From assembly GCA_030592225.1 (NCBI GenBank), contig JAUVJT010000026.1, forward strand, positions 1-16,399: 16,399 nt of DNA, in the 5' to 3' direction. The translations under genes were made by a program, and so were the position numbers. Positions 6,207 through 12,957 of this stretch are shown one piece after another (position 1 is the stretch's first letter; every line of letters begins with the position of its first letter). The notes under the pieces are model-generated. The model was not told the DNA's origin, ran no database searches, and saw only the letters and a program-made list of their open reading frames with translations. Source of the stretch: Candidatus Stahliibacteriota bacterium (GTDB lineage: Bacteria; Hydrothermota; Tepidihabitantia; B3-TA06).

Positions 6207-6573
6207 ACTTTATCTTCACCAGAACCGGTGGACTTTTTGCCGAATCCACCGTGTACTCCACCCTCAGCCAGTCGCCCGGTTCCAAATCGCCCTGATATTT
6301 GCAGTCAAAGTTCTTGCGCGCCCATTCGCCTGCGCAGAAGTTGGTGTTGAACGCGCCTGTGGCGTCAGCCTTGGTCATCGCCGCAATCCTGCCGTCAGTG
6401 TCCCTGATAATCACCTCGGCTCCGCCCTTTACCGTTCCCTGCTCGCCCTGCACCGTAACCGTGCTCGACCTGGTGTAGAAGGCGGTTATCTTGTTGACCT
6501 TGGGCGGCTTGAGGGAAGTGGCCACGCAGCCTGCAAGTCCGAGAATAATCAATAATGGAAGGATTTTCGTCAT
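6205..6573 (-). CDS. Small lipoprotein with an Ig-like/carboxypeptidase-regulatory-like domain
   Basis: 122 residues. MTKILPLLIILGLAGC is a classic lipoprotein signal with a perfect LAGC lipobox, giving lipidation at Cys16; Val17 at +2 is compatible with outer-membrane sorting. The mature part reads as one beta-sandwich: STVTVQGEQGTVKGGAEVII, RDTDGRIAAMTKADATGAFN and DWLRVEYTVDSAKSPPVLV. The order 'G-V-xG-A-x-V-xV-xD..G........A...G.F' is that of Big/CarboxypepD_reg-like domains, which act as adhesion or spacer modules. Two cysteines (FCAGE and FDCKY) could form a disulfide. The ATG directly abuts the TAG of the upstream nuclease gene and uses a GAGGAGG located in that gene's last codons, so its translation is coupled to the nuclease. 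Confidence 0.8.
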   Translation of the reverse strand: MTKILPLLIILGLAGCVATSLKPPKVNKITAFYTRSSTVTVQGEQGTVKGGAEVIIRDTDGRIAAMTKADATGAFNTNFCAGEWARKNFDCKYQGDLEPGDWLRVEYTVDSAKSPPVLVKIK

Positions 6574-7719
6574 CTATTCCTCCTCGTAGGAACGAATCTT
6601 GTCCCTCATCCAGAGAACGGCTTGTTTGAAGGTTTCAACTGAAGATGGATTGCCTAAGAATGTTGCATCAAGCCAGGTTCGATAATACTTATTTTTTCGA
6701 TTCTCCTCTTCAAACGATTCTATTCCTGCCGACTTCAATTTTTTCCAAAACTCCGATATAACGGATTCTTTTAATTTTGGATCGAGTGCTCTTTCAATGT
6801 CCCAGGAATGTATAGCTATTGAGCCGTCAGTCCACCCTAAAAAGATTCGAGTTATTACCTTCTTGCCGTTTTCTCTGTTGTCAACTACGAAATAAAATGA
6901 TCCTTCGTATTGGCCTTTGCCCCACACAATTTTTCCAGGAGTAGGAGTCTTCAGGGTAAAGTTGAGCAGTTCCTCCATTCCTTGTAGCTGTCTCTCTGTC
7001 AACTTTTCTTCATCATCGGATTCATTCTCGTTGTATTCTTTCAAAGCTTTCAAAAAGGAATCTTTGTTCCACATCCTCGTTGAACGTTCGCTGGTTTTCT
7101 TCGCAGCCTCCTTGGCCTCCGGGCCGCCGTACAGACGCGGAACGAGCAGTTCGCGTTCGCTGTCTTTGAAGTATTCCAGTTCCAAAGCTCCTACAGTGCA
7201 GTCGCTGTGGGCATTGAGGTAGAGGATGATTTCCCGCAGTTCATCATTGATTTTATCAACTGCCACGATAAGGGTAAACTCGCCCTGGTTCAGGTTTTCG
7301 GCCAGCGCATCCTTGAACGCAGATTCCTCAAACTCCTCCCCTAACTTGTCGGCCATCGTCTGATAAAGGGGCGCACCTAAAAGTTCATTAAAGGTTTCCA
7401 CGAACTCGTCTACAGTCATCTTGGCAAGGAAAGCGGCGTACTCCAACAGTTGACCTATAACCATCCGCCTGATCTCACGGCTTTTGGCAAGCTTGCACTC
7501 GATAACGGTAATTGCTCCATCTCTATCTACCGCGATGATGTCCGAAGAACCCGAACCGGGCAGGCCGAATTCGCGGACACAGGCTATCAAAGGCGGTTCA
7601 ATAGGTATCAGGCTGATGTCTCTATCCAACAAATCCTGAAGGTGCGCCTCGCTGTCATACTTCGAGGCGTCCAACGGTTTCCAACCCGCTTCACCCTTGT
7701 CCCTGACCATGATTCTCAT
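6574..7719 (-). CDS. PD-(D/E)XK nuclease-like protein (DUF91/NucS-like N-terminal domain plus C-terminal domain)
   Basis: 381 residues. A SEAHLQDLL helix (23-31) and then a nuclease core are visible: Asp60 in GSSDIIAVDRDG, Glu74-Cys-Lys76 in VIECKLAKS, and a Q90-LLEYA motif, matching the D...ExK...Q arrangement of DUF91/NucS-like enzymes in the restriction-endonuclease fold. Residues about 215-381 form a second domain (MWNKDSFLKALKEYN, VWGKGQYEGSFYFVVD, IFLGWTDGSIAIHSWDIE), a type I recall as a C-terminal partner of such nucleases. TAGGAGA seven bases before the ATG supports the start; Met4 is an alternative. GC drops from about 57% in the nuclease half to about 38% in the C-terminal half. 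The substrate is unknown. No methylase or toxin partner is adjacent, so repair or stand-alone defence are both possible. Confidence 0.8.
   Translation of the reverse strand: MRIMVRDKGEAGWKPLDASKYDSEAHLQDLLDRDISLIPIEPPLIACVREFGLPGSGSSDIIAVDRDGAITVIECKLAKSREIRRMVIGQLLEYAAFLAKMTVDEFVETFNELLGAPLYQTMADKLGEEFEESAFKDALAENLNQGEFTLIVAVDKINDELREIILYLNAHSDCTVGALELEYFKDSERELLVPRLYGGPEAKEAAKKTSERSTRMWNKDSFLKALKEYNENESDDEEKLTERQLQGMEELLNFTLKTPTPGKIVWGKGQYEGSFYFVVDNRENGKKVITRIFLGWTDGSIAIHSWDIERALDPKLKESVISEFWKKLKSAGIESFEEENRKNKYYRTWLDATFLGNPSSVETFKQAVLWMRDKIRSYEEE
6579..6585 (-). promoter_or_regulatory. Shine-Dalgarno of the lipoprotein, embedded in the nuclease C-terminus
   Basis: GAGGAGG on the minus strand codes for the final glutamates of the nuclease and sits five bases before the lipoprotein ATG. 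The stop TAG and the next ATG are contiguous, which favours translational coupling. Confidence 0.7.
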
Positions 7720-7789
7720 TTTTTTGTCTCCTAGACGTTCCTGGGATTAATCACGCAACACACCTCCGTTCCCCAGAGAGTGTTTCTTA

Positions 7790-9448
7790 TTAGAACTTGA
7801 AGATAGCCGAGATACGCCAGGAGCCCATGTCCAGAAGATCAGAAAATCCCATCAGGTCAATCTGGAAGTTCTCGGTTATATTGATACCGATTCCAAAATC
7901 GTACACCACGTTGTTTAGGGTTTCTTTCTGAACGCCTTCGTCATTGGTGATGTCGTATGGGTCGTAGTAGGTGGTGTCGATTGTGGTGCCGTCGCCGTGC
8001 ACGGTGTGGGATTCGGTTTCAATGGTTCCGATCCCCTGCGTGTGGGTGGTGTAGGTGTTCATTCTGTGGGTGAAGGTCGCGCCAAGACGCAGAGCCAGAG
8101 GGTCTATGGGTTTGAACTCAACGCCGACCGGGGCGTAGACTGTCAACATCGATGCCTTGTTGATGACGTAGTCCGATGAAGAGGTATAGGTGGTGGCGGT
8201 GAAGTCTTCAAACTCGTCGATTCCGTCGCCGTCGTTGATTAGGGCATAGGTGGCTGTAGAGTGTTCATTAAGGGTTGAGTCTTTTTCCGTGGAGCCCCGG
8301 AATCCCAATCCCAGTCCGAAGCTTATTTTCTCATTCAAGTCGAATACGCCCTTGGTTCCAAGTGAATACGCCATACCTGAGCCTTTGCCTGAGCCTGCGG
8401 TAAGGGTTGTGTCTATGTTAATCGTAGTTGCGGTGATGCCGCCTGCCGAGGCGAGTGTCGTATCGTTGCCCACGTTGTTTACGCCTGCGCCTTCTTTCCA
8501 ACTCCACATGTTGTATTCAAAGCCACCCGTAAACCACAGGTCAGCGCCTTCATCAAGCTCGTAGATGCCCAGCAACTCCACCGGGAACGCCAGGCCGGAG
8601 TAGCGCCAGTTGGTAAGATTTGCGGCCCAGCCGACGTCAATTAAGCCAAGATCGCCGTAGGTCTCCTCAAGTGAATAGGAGTGTACCGTGTCCCGACCGT
8701 CGTCGCCTGAGAACATCTCCGCGCCGGCGTACCCGGAAAGCTGGAGGTATCCCATCTCTGTCCAGGCGCCGAACCTGACCCGGTTGAACATCTCCTGGGT
8801 CACCTGCTCTGCGTAAGAGTAGGCCGTATCGTAAGCGGTTAACGACGAGCCGTCGTAGGTGTAATGAGTGGTTATCCGGTTGCTGGCCGGATCAAGCATC
8901 TTTATTTTGTCGCTGGAGTGGTCAAAGGCAAATCCCAGATTAAAGCCCTCGTTGAGCGCATAGCCCAGTCCGAAGAACCCGACAAACAGGTTTGACGAAT
9001 GCCAGGCTTCAACAATGTCGGTCGAAACCGTGCTTGAAGTAATCGAGCCGTCGCCTGGATCAACTGCGTAGCTGGTGTCAACCTCGTACCCGTAGCCCAG
9101 ATATTGAGTTCCATTGATGTCAATCGTATCGGCGATGCGCATCATCCGGGTATCGAAAACCCCGGCTATACCCAGGGGCGGGCCGAAAGCCTTGCCGCCG
9201 ATAAGAAAGAAACCGGGTCCCTGAAAGCCTGTTGAATCCAAGAATGCATTCTCCTGGCCTGAGACGAAATTGGCCAGGTTGGTGTAAAGTTGGGAGCCTT
9301 CAATCAACGGAATCCGGGCCGGATCGTTAAGGAACCAGTCATAGTCATCCCACAGTATGCCTGCGGTGGATGAGTAACGGAATGAATATGGTGAGTAGGC
9401 CAAGCCCACTGCAACGATAACAAGTAAAAGCAGTATCGCTTTTTTCAT
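7790..9448 (-). CDS. Predicted outer-membrane beta-barrel protein
   Basis: 552 residues. The signal peptide MKKAILLLLVIVAVGLA should be cleaved near Ala17-Tyr18. The mature start (SPYSFRYSSTAGILWDDYDWFLNDPARIP) sets up an N-terminal plug or strand. The rest alternates amphipathic strands with polar, Thr/Asp/Gly-rich loops: FLIGGKAFGPPLGIAGVFD, LFVGFFGLGYALNEGFNLGF, YLQLSGYAGAEMF, ISFGLGLGFRGS, APVGVEFKPIDPLALRLGAT and VVYDFGIGINITENFQIDL. The protein ends in SWRISAIFKF, a terminal aromatic that fits the BAM recognition signal. Long DTT/DTA-rich loops suggest calcium-binding or surface exposure. AAAGGAGG precedes the ATG and a strong promoter lies upstream. It is divergent from the Skp-like chaperone gene, a likely assembly partner. 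The transported or bound substrate is unknown. Confidence 0.85.
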   Translation of the reverse strand: MKKAILLLLVIVAVGLAYSPYSFRYSSTAGILWDDYDWFLNDPARIPLIEGSQLYTNLANFVSGQENAFLDSTGFQGPGFFLIGGKAFGPPLGIAGVFDTRMMRIADTIDINGTQYLGYGYEVDTSYAVDPGDGSITSSTVSTDIVEAWHSSNLFVGFFGLGYALNEGFNLGFAFDHSSDKIKMLDPASNRITTHYTYDGSSLTAYDTAYSYAEQVTQEMFNRVRFGAWTEMGYLQLSGYAGAEMFSGDDGRDTVHSYSLEETYGDLGLIDVGWAANLTNWRYSGLAFPVELLGIYELDEGADLWFTGGFEYNMWSWKEGAGVNNVGNDTTLASAGGITATTINIDTTLTAGSGKGSGMAYSLGTKGVFDLNEKISFGLGLGFRGSTEKDSTLNEHSTATYALINDGDGIDEFEDFTATTYTSSSDYVINKASMLTVYAPVGVEFKPIDPLALRLGATFTHRMNTYTTHTQGIGTIETESHTVHGDGTTIDTTYYDPYDITNDEGVQKETLNNVVYDFGIGINITENFQIDLMGFSDLLDMGSWRISAIFKF

Positions 9449-9471
9449 ACGCCTCCTTTGGTTTTGTTATT

Positions 9472-9499
9472 AGAATACTTAAAAATTAGGATGTGTCAA
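9472..9499 (-). promoter_or_regulatory. Sigma-70-type promoter of the outer-membrane barrel gene
   Basis: Minus strand: TTGACA (9494-9499), 16-base spacer, TATTCT (9472-9477). The hexamers and spacer length are identical to those of the promoter at 1977-2004. Here the leader is longer, roughly 16 bases, and carries AAAGGAGG before the ATG at 9448. Confidence 0.7.
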
Positions 9500-9659
9500 C
9501 CACCCCTTAACGTATCTTATGGGGTATCCACACTTTGATTCTCCTCCGTCGGTAAAGGGGGTGGGCAGGGCGGAAAGAGTGATGAGCGGGTTGCGGGGGT
9601 GTTATGTCCTTAAAAATCAGGAACGCATGTTTCTGGATATAGTGAAAATGCCCGGAGGG

Positions 9660-9687
9660 TACGGGTGTGTTACGGGTGTGTTACGGG
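9660..9687 (-). repeat. 11-bp tandem repeat carrying the inverted CCCGTAACAC motif
   Basis: On the plus strand TACGGGTGTGT occurs at 9660-9670 and 9671-9681, followed by TACGGG. Read on the minus strand this contains two exact CCCGTAACAC copies (9667-9676 and 9678-9687). It ends six bases before the -35 box of the Skp-lpx operon. The rest of the 9500-9659 gap shows no gene I can support; its in-frame extension upstream of the Skp start has the composition of non-coding, G-rich sequence. Confidence 0.7.
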
Positions 9688-9692
9688 GGGGG

Positions 9693-9721
9693 TTGACAAA
9701 ACACGCTCTTGGCCTTAAAGT
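9693..9721 (+). promoter_or_regulatory. Sigma-70-type promoter of the skp-lpx operon, probably leaderless
   Basis: TTGACA (9693-9698), 17-base spacer, TAAAGT (9716-9721, four of six). The ATG at 9729 lies seven bases past the -10 box, at the usual distance for transcription start. No Shine-Dalgarno is present. Confidence 0.6.
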
Positions 9722-9728
9722 TCAAGCT

Positions 9729-10694
9729 ATGGGGAATAAAACTACAGTAATAATCCTGGGAGCGCTTCTGGCGGTCTCCCTTGTATGGCCGCAGAACAAT
9801 ATCGTTTTTGTTGATTCGGATAAGATACTTGAGGATTTCGAGGACGCCAGGATTGCCCGGGCCACCTTAAATCAGTCGGTCCTGCAGTGGAAGCACGAGC
9901 TTGATTCGTTGCGAAGGGCCTATCAGACTTCAGAGCAGGAATTTAAGGCACAGCAGCCCATGCTTTCGGAGGAGGCTCTGCGCGCCCGGCAGCAGGAGCT
10001 TACCGTGGTCAGGCATCAGTACGAGACGTTCGGGCAGGATATATGGGGCGAGGGAGGCAAGGTTGAACAAAAACACGCCGAACTTTTTGCCCCGGTTATA
10101 GACAGGATGAATGAAGTTATCGAGGAGATAGCCGAGGAGAAGATGATTGCTATCGTTATCGACGTGGCCGGGGGGGACGTTCTTTACGCCGACGTATCAC
10201 TGGACATCACCTCCGAGGTTCTCGATGAACTTAATCGTGAGTATGCGGCGCTTGCTCCTACCGTAAAGAAGAAGGTGGTGATTTTCGGTGTGGCCGCTCT
10301 TGACGAGAAGAGTCAGTCCGAGGGGCTGGGCCCCAGGGTGCGCAGCTCTATCCGCAAACTCGTTTCCCAGTTCGAGAAGGATCTTGAAATTCTTCCCGAT
10401 CGCGACGTGGAACCGATGCTTCAACAGTACGGTGAGTCGTTCGATCGTGAATTAGAAGAGTCTGTCGCACTCGAGATAGGCAGGAACCTTGATGCCGAGT
10501 TCGCCTACATGGGAACGGTCGAGAGACAAGGCGGCGACATCGTGATAACCCTGAGGCTTCTTAAGCCCAAGGATGATAAGGTATTCCCGCCGGTCACCGA
10601 CAGGATTGCAGAAAAGGAAGAAGCCTTGTTTGAGCAAAGGGCAAGCGAACTTGCGGCCAGGCTTCAGGCCTATATCATAGCTGATACGGATTGA
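9729..10694 (+). CDS. OmpH/Skp-like periplasmic chaperone fused to a FlgO/TolB_N-like domain
   Basis: 321 residues from the ATG at 9729. This start gives MGNKTTVIILGALLAVSLVW, a signal peptide; the longer open frame (from 9519) adds an implausible 70 residues and would run through the promoter. Residues 24-172 follow the OmpH/Skp plan: NIVFVDSDKILEDFEDAR, a long charged coiled-coil tentacle (45-140) and a returning core (MIAIVIDVAGGDVLYADVSLDIT). Skp holds unfolded outer-membrane proteins in the periplasm. Residues about 182-318 form an extra domain: VVIFGVAALDEKSQSEGLG, then LEIGRNLDAEFAYMGTVERQ and GGDIVITLRLLKP. This resembles the FlgO/TolB_N-type domain of envelope proteins. E. coli Skp (about 160 residues) has no such tail. 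Its place directly before lpxD matches the classic skp-lpxD neighbourhood. Confidence 0.8.
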   Translation: MGNKTTVIILGALLAVSLVWPQNNIVFVDSDKILEDFEDARIARATLNQSVLQWKHELDSLRRAYQTSEQEFKAQQPMLSEEALRARQQELTVVRHQYETFGQDIWGEGGKVEQKHAELFAPVIDRMNEVIEEIAEEKMIAIVIDVAGGDVLYADVSLDITSEVLDELNREYAALAPTVKKKVVIFGVAALDEKSQSEGLGPRVRSSIRKLVSQFEKDLEILPDRDVEPMLQQYGESFDRELEESVALEIGRNLDAEFAYMGTVERQGGDIVITLRLLKPKDDKVFPPVTDRIAEKEEALFEQRASELAARLQAYIIADTD

Positions 10695-10746
10695 ACCCTC
10701 TATACGACCAGACCCCGGGGGCGCTCAACCGAGCGGGAGGTAAGTT

Positions 10747-11667
10747 ATGAAAGTTGTGGAGCTTGCAGAGCTTCTGGAAGGAGCGCTTCTCGGCCAGACC
10801 GATACAGAACTTGTGCGCCCCGCCGTTCTTGAGGATGCATCACCTGCAGAGCTTGCCTTTTATGACGGTGAGGATGCCGGAAAACTATCCTCTTCTCATG
10901 CAGGTTGTGTTATCACCAGTCTGCGCCCGGAGCGCTTTGCGGCGCGTTCCCTCATCGTAGTTCCGGACGTCAAGCTCGCCTGGGCAACCGCGCTGGAGGC
11001 GTTTCCTCAACCCGAGGAAGAGCAATCTGCAGGCCTGGTATACGTATCTGCTTCCGCATCAGTCCACTCATCCGCCGCGCTCCTGCCCTTTACCTATATC
11101 GGTCCCCAGGTCAGTGTCGGCCCTGACTGTGTCCTCGGTCCCGGCGTGACAGTTCATGCCCGCTCGCAAATCGGCGCACGGGTCCGCATCGGCGCAAGTT
11201 CGGTAATCGGCTCTGAGGGGTTTGGATACGTCAAGAATCCAGACGGTTCGCACCGGCACATCCCGCATTTGGGCAAGGTAATAATCGAGGATGACGTTGA
11301 GATTGCGGCAGGTGTGTGCATAGACAGGGGAACGGTCGGGGATACAGTCATCGGTCAGGGAACCAAGATAGATAACCTGGTTCACATCGCGCACAACGTG
11401 AAGATAGGCAGCAACTGCCTCATAACCGGGCAGTGCGGCATCGCCGGTTCGTCAATTCTTGAAGATAACGTCATTCTTGCCGGCCAGGTGGGAATCAAAG
11501 ATCACGTAATAGTCGGGGCAGGCGCGGTGGTGCTGGCCAAGTCCGCGGTTTTCAAGAACATCGAAGCCGGCGCGGTGGTATCCGGAGTGCCCGCCCGTCC
11601 GCATCGCCTCACCCTGCGCGCCCAGGCAAGGCTCTATAAAGAAAAGCCTTCCGGGGAACAGAAGTGA
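10747..11667 (+). CDS. lpxD: UDP-3-O-acylglucosamine N-acyltransferase LpxD
   Basis: 306 residues. LpxD transfers a 3-hydroxyacyl chain from acyl-ACP to the 2-amino group of UDP-3-O-acyl-glucosamine, the third step of lipid A synthesis, in the cytoplasm. The N-terminal uridine-binding domain (1-100) is followed by a left-handed beta-helix of hexapeptide repeats from about 103 ([17 protein letters not shown]). The catalytic segment is [13 protein letters not shown], with His216 equivalent to E. coli His239; the GSEGFGYV motif (155-162) and [13 protein letters not shown] are also typical. It is shorter than E. coli LpxD (341), mainly because the C-terminal helix bundle is reduced to about 25 residues. 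GGGAGG six bases before the ATG fixes the start. Fifty-two bases separate it from the Skp-like gene; its stop overlaps the lpxC start by four bases. Confidence 0.95.
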   Translation: MKVVELAELLEGALLGQTDTELVRPAVLEDASPAELAFYDGEDAGKLSSSHAGCVITSLRPERFAARSLIVVPDVKLAWATALEAFPQPEEEQSAGLVYVSASASVHSSAALLPFTYIGPQVSVGPDCVLGPGVTVHARSQIGARVRIGASSVIGSEGFGYVKNPDGSHRHIPHLGKVIIEDDVEIAAGVCIDRGTVGDTVIGQGTKIDNLVHIAHNVKIGSNCLITGQCGIAGSSILEDNVILAGQVGIKDHVIVGAGAVVLAKSAVFKNIEAGAVVSGVPARPHRLTLRAQARLYKEKPSGEQK

Positions 11668-12464
11668 GTCTGCAAAGGACGCTTAAGGCTTCATTTGAAC
11701 TGGAAGGCGACTGTTTGTGGACTGCAGGGTCAAGCAGTGTTTGCGTCAGTCCAGCTCCCCCTGACACCGGAATTCTGCTGCGCCGCATTGACTGCACAAA
11801 ACCTGTAACCTTCCCCGTATCTGTTGATAATGCGGAAGTTGAGCTTCACCGGGTTGTGCTGAACGGTAATGGAAAGAAACTTGCGTTCGTTGAGCATCTA
11901 CTGGCCGGACTGTGGGGGATGGGTATAGATAATGCCCGGGTTGACGTCAAAGGAGAAGAGCTTCCTTTCCTTGACGGCAGCGCTTTGCCGTATGTTAAAG
12001 AAATCCAGAAAGTTGGGATGCTCGTCCAGGGCAGGGCGCGCAGGTCTCTGCGGCCCGGCTTCTCTTTGTTGATGATTGATAAAAAGAGTTGTATATATAT
12101 CTTGCCCGCGCAAGAATTCGAGATTAATTACGTCTTCAAACACAAGTCGTTGAAAATACGCAGATTCTGCAGTATTGAACGAACCTTTGCCGCGGAGATT
12201 GCTCCTGCACGCACGTTCGCTTCCGGGGATTACCCTCCGTTTGCTTATCCCTTCAGTATACGTCGCAGCGGGAAACTGAGTTTTCCTTATCCTGCAAGGT
12301 TTGCCGACGAGATGCTGAGGCACAAGGCGCTCGATCTAGTGGGCGACTTTGCACTGTTGGGTGCCAGGATAGTCGCCCACGTGTGGGCATATGGGACAGG
12401 GCATAAGGATACACATAATGCAATTAAACTTCTCATGAAGGAGGAAAAAAGATGGAAAACCTGA
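11664..12464 (+). CDS. lpxC: UDP-3-O-acyl-GlcNAc deacetylase LpxC, short form
   Basis: 266 residues; starts with GTG overlapping the lpxD stop (GTGA). LpxC removes the N-acetyl group in the committed, zinc-dependent step of lipid A synthesis. Zinc and catalytic residues are present: Glu77-His78 in [15 protein letters not shown], His220, Lys221, Asp224 and Asp228 in [10 protein letters not shown], and His247 in GTGHKD; Thr184-Phe185 (ARTF) also match. LDGSALPYV is conserved. Two departures: E. coli GVGLHTG is replaced by GDCLWTAG, so Trp19 stands where His19 is normal; and the segment between ARTF and RHK lacks most of the Insert II subdomain that lines the acyl-chain passage, making it about 40 residues shorter than E. 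coli LpxC (305). The start aligns residue for residue with E. coli (QRTLK at 4-8). It overlaps fabZ by 13 bases. Confidence 0.92.
   Translation: MSLQRTLKASFELEGDCLWTAGSSSVCVSPAPPDTGILLRRIDCTKPVTFPVSVDNAEVELHRVVLNGNGKKLAFVEHLLAGLWGMGIDNARVDVKGEELPFLDGSALPYVKEIQKVGMLVQGRARRSLRPGFSLLMIDKKSCIYILPAQEFEINYVFKHKSLKIRRFCSIERTFAAEIAPARTFASGDYPPFAYPFSIRRSGKLSFPYPARFADEMLRHKALDLVGDFALLGARIVAHVWAYGTGHKDTHNAIKLLMKEEKRWKT
12438..12444 (+). promoter_or_regulatory. Shine-Dalgarno of fabZ inside the lpxC 3' end
   Basis: AAGGAGG lies seven bases before the fabZ ATG (12452) and codes for part of the last lpxC residues. With the 13-base gene overlap it decides the fabZ start and implies translational coupling. 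Confidence 0.75.
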
Positions 12465-12907
12465 ATATTGACTGGATTCGCTCCAAACTTCATCACCGCT
12501 ACCCGTTTTTGCTGCTGGACAGGGTGACCAGGCTGGAGGAGAAAGAGGCCTGGGGCTACAAGAACGTTACCTGTAACGAACCCCACCTTGCGGGTCACTT
12601 TCCCGACTTTCCGGTTATGCCCGGTGTTTTGATAGTGGAAGCCATGACTCAGCTTGCAGGTATCATTATTCTCGCTCCGCGCACCGAGCAAGAGAAGCGC
12701 AACATGTTTTTCCTCGGGCTGGACAACGTGCGCTTCAAGGGAGCGGTGCGTCCGGGCGACCGTCTGGACATGCACGCCAAGGTTATCTTTCACCGCAACG
12801 CCGAACAGACCGAGCAGGCCAAGATGGAAGTTGACGCCCACGTGGACGGCAAACTGGTCGCCAGGGCTTCCTTGCTGGTGGGGATGTTTCCCAACCCGGA
12901 AGACTAA
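12452..12907 (+). CDS. fabZ: 3-hydroxyacyl-[acyl-carrier-protein] dehydratase FabZ
   Basis: 151 residues, the normal length. FabZ dehydrates 3-hydroxyacyl-ACP in fatty-acid elongation and so competes with LpxA and LpxD for the same substrates; its place between lpx genes is typical. The hotdog fold shows LHHRYPFLLLDRV, the catalytic His49 in HLAGHFPDFPVMPGVL and Glu63 in IVEAMTQLAG, then FLGLDNVRFKGAVRPGD, all standard. In some bacteria LpxC and FabZ are fused into one polypeptide. Here they are separate but overlap in different frames, with a strong internal Shine-Dalgarno. Fifty bases separate it from lpxA. Confidence 0.96.
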   Translation: MENLNIDWIRSKLHHRYPFLLLDRVTRLEEKEAWGYKNVTCNEPHLAGHFPDFPVMPGVLIVEAMTQLAGIIILAPRTEQEKRNMFFLGLDNVRFKGAVRPGDRLDMHAKVIFHRNAEQTEQAKMEVDAHVDGKLVARASLLVGMFPNPED

Positions 12908-12957
12908 CCCCTCCTCAATATCAGGGACAATCCCGGACGTCATGGTGTAAGGTAGTT

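Noticed and set aside
9519..9728. 70-residue N-terminal extension of the Skp-like protein from a start at 9519
   Set aside because: It runs through an 11-bp tandem repeat and the TTGACA promoter, has no SD, and would bury the signal peptide. The ATG at 9729 gives a proper secreted Skp.
12287..12943. 218-codon minus-strand frame opposite fabZ and the lpxC end
   Set aside because: It lies antisense to two certain enzymes; the translated product has no recognisable domain and no SD-start pair. It is a by-product of the real genes' codon use.
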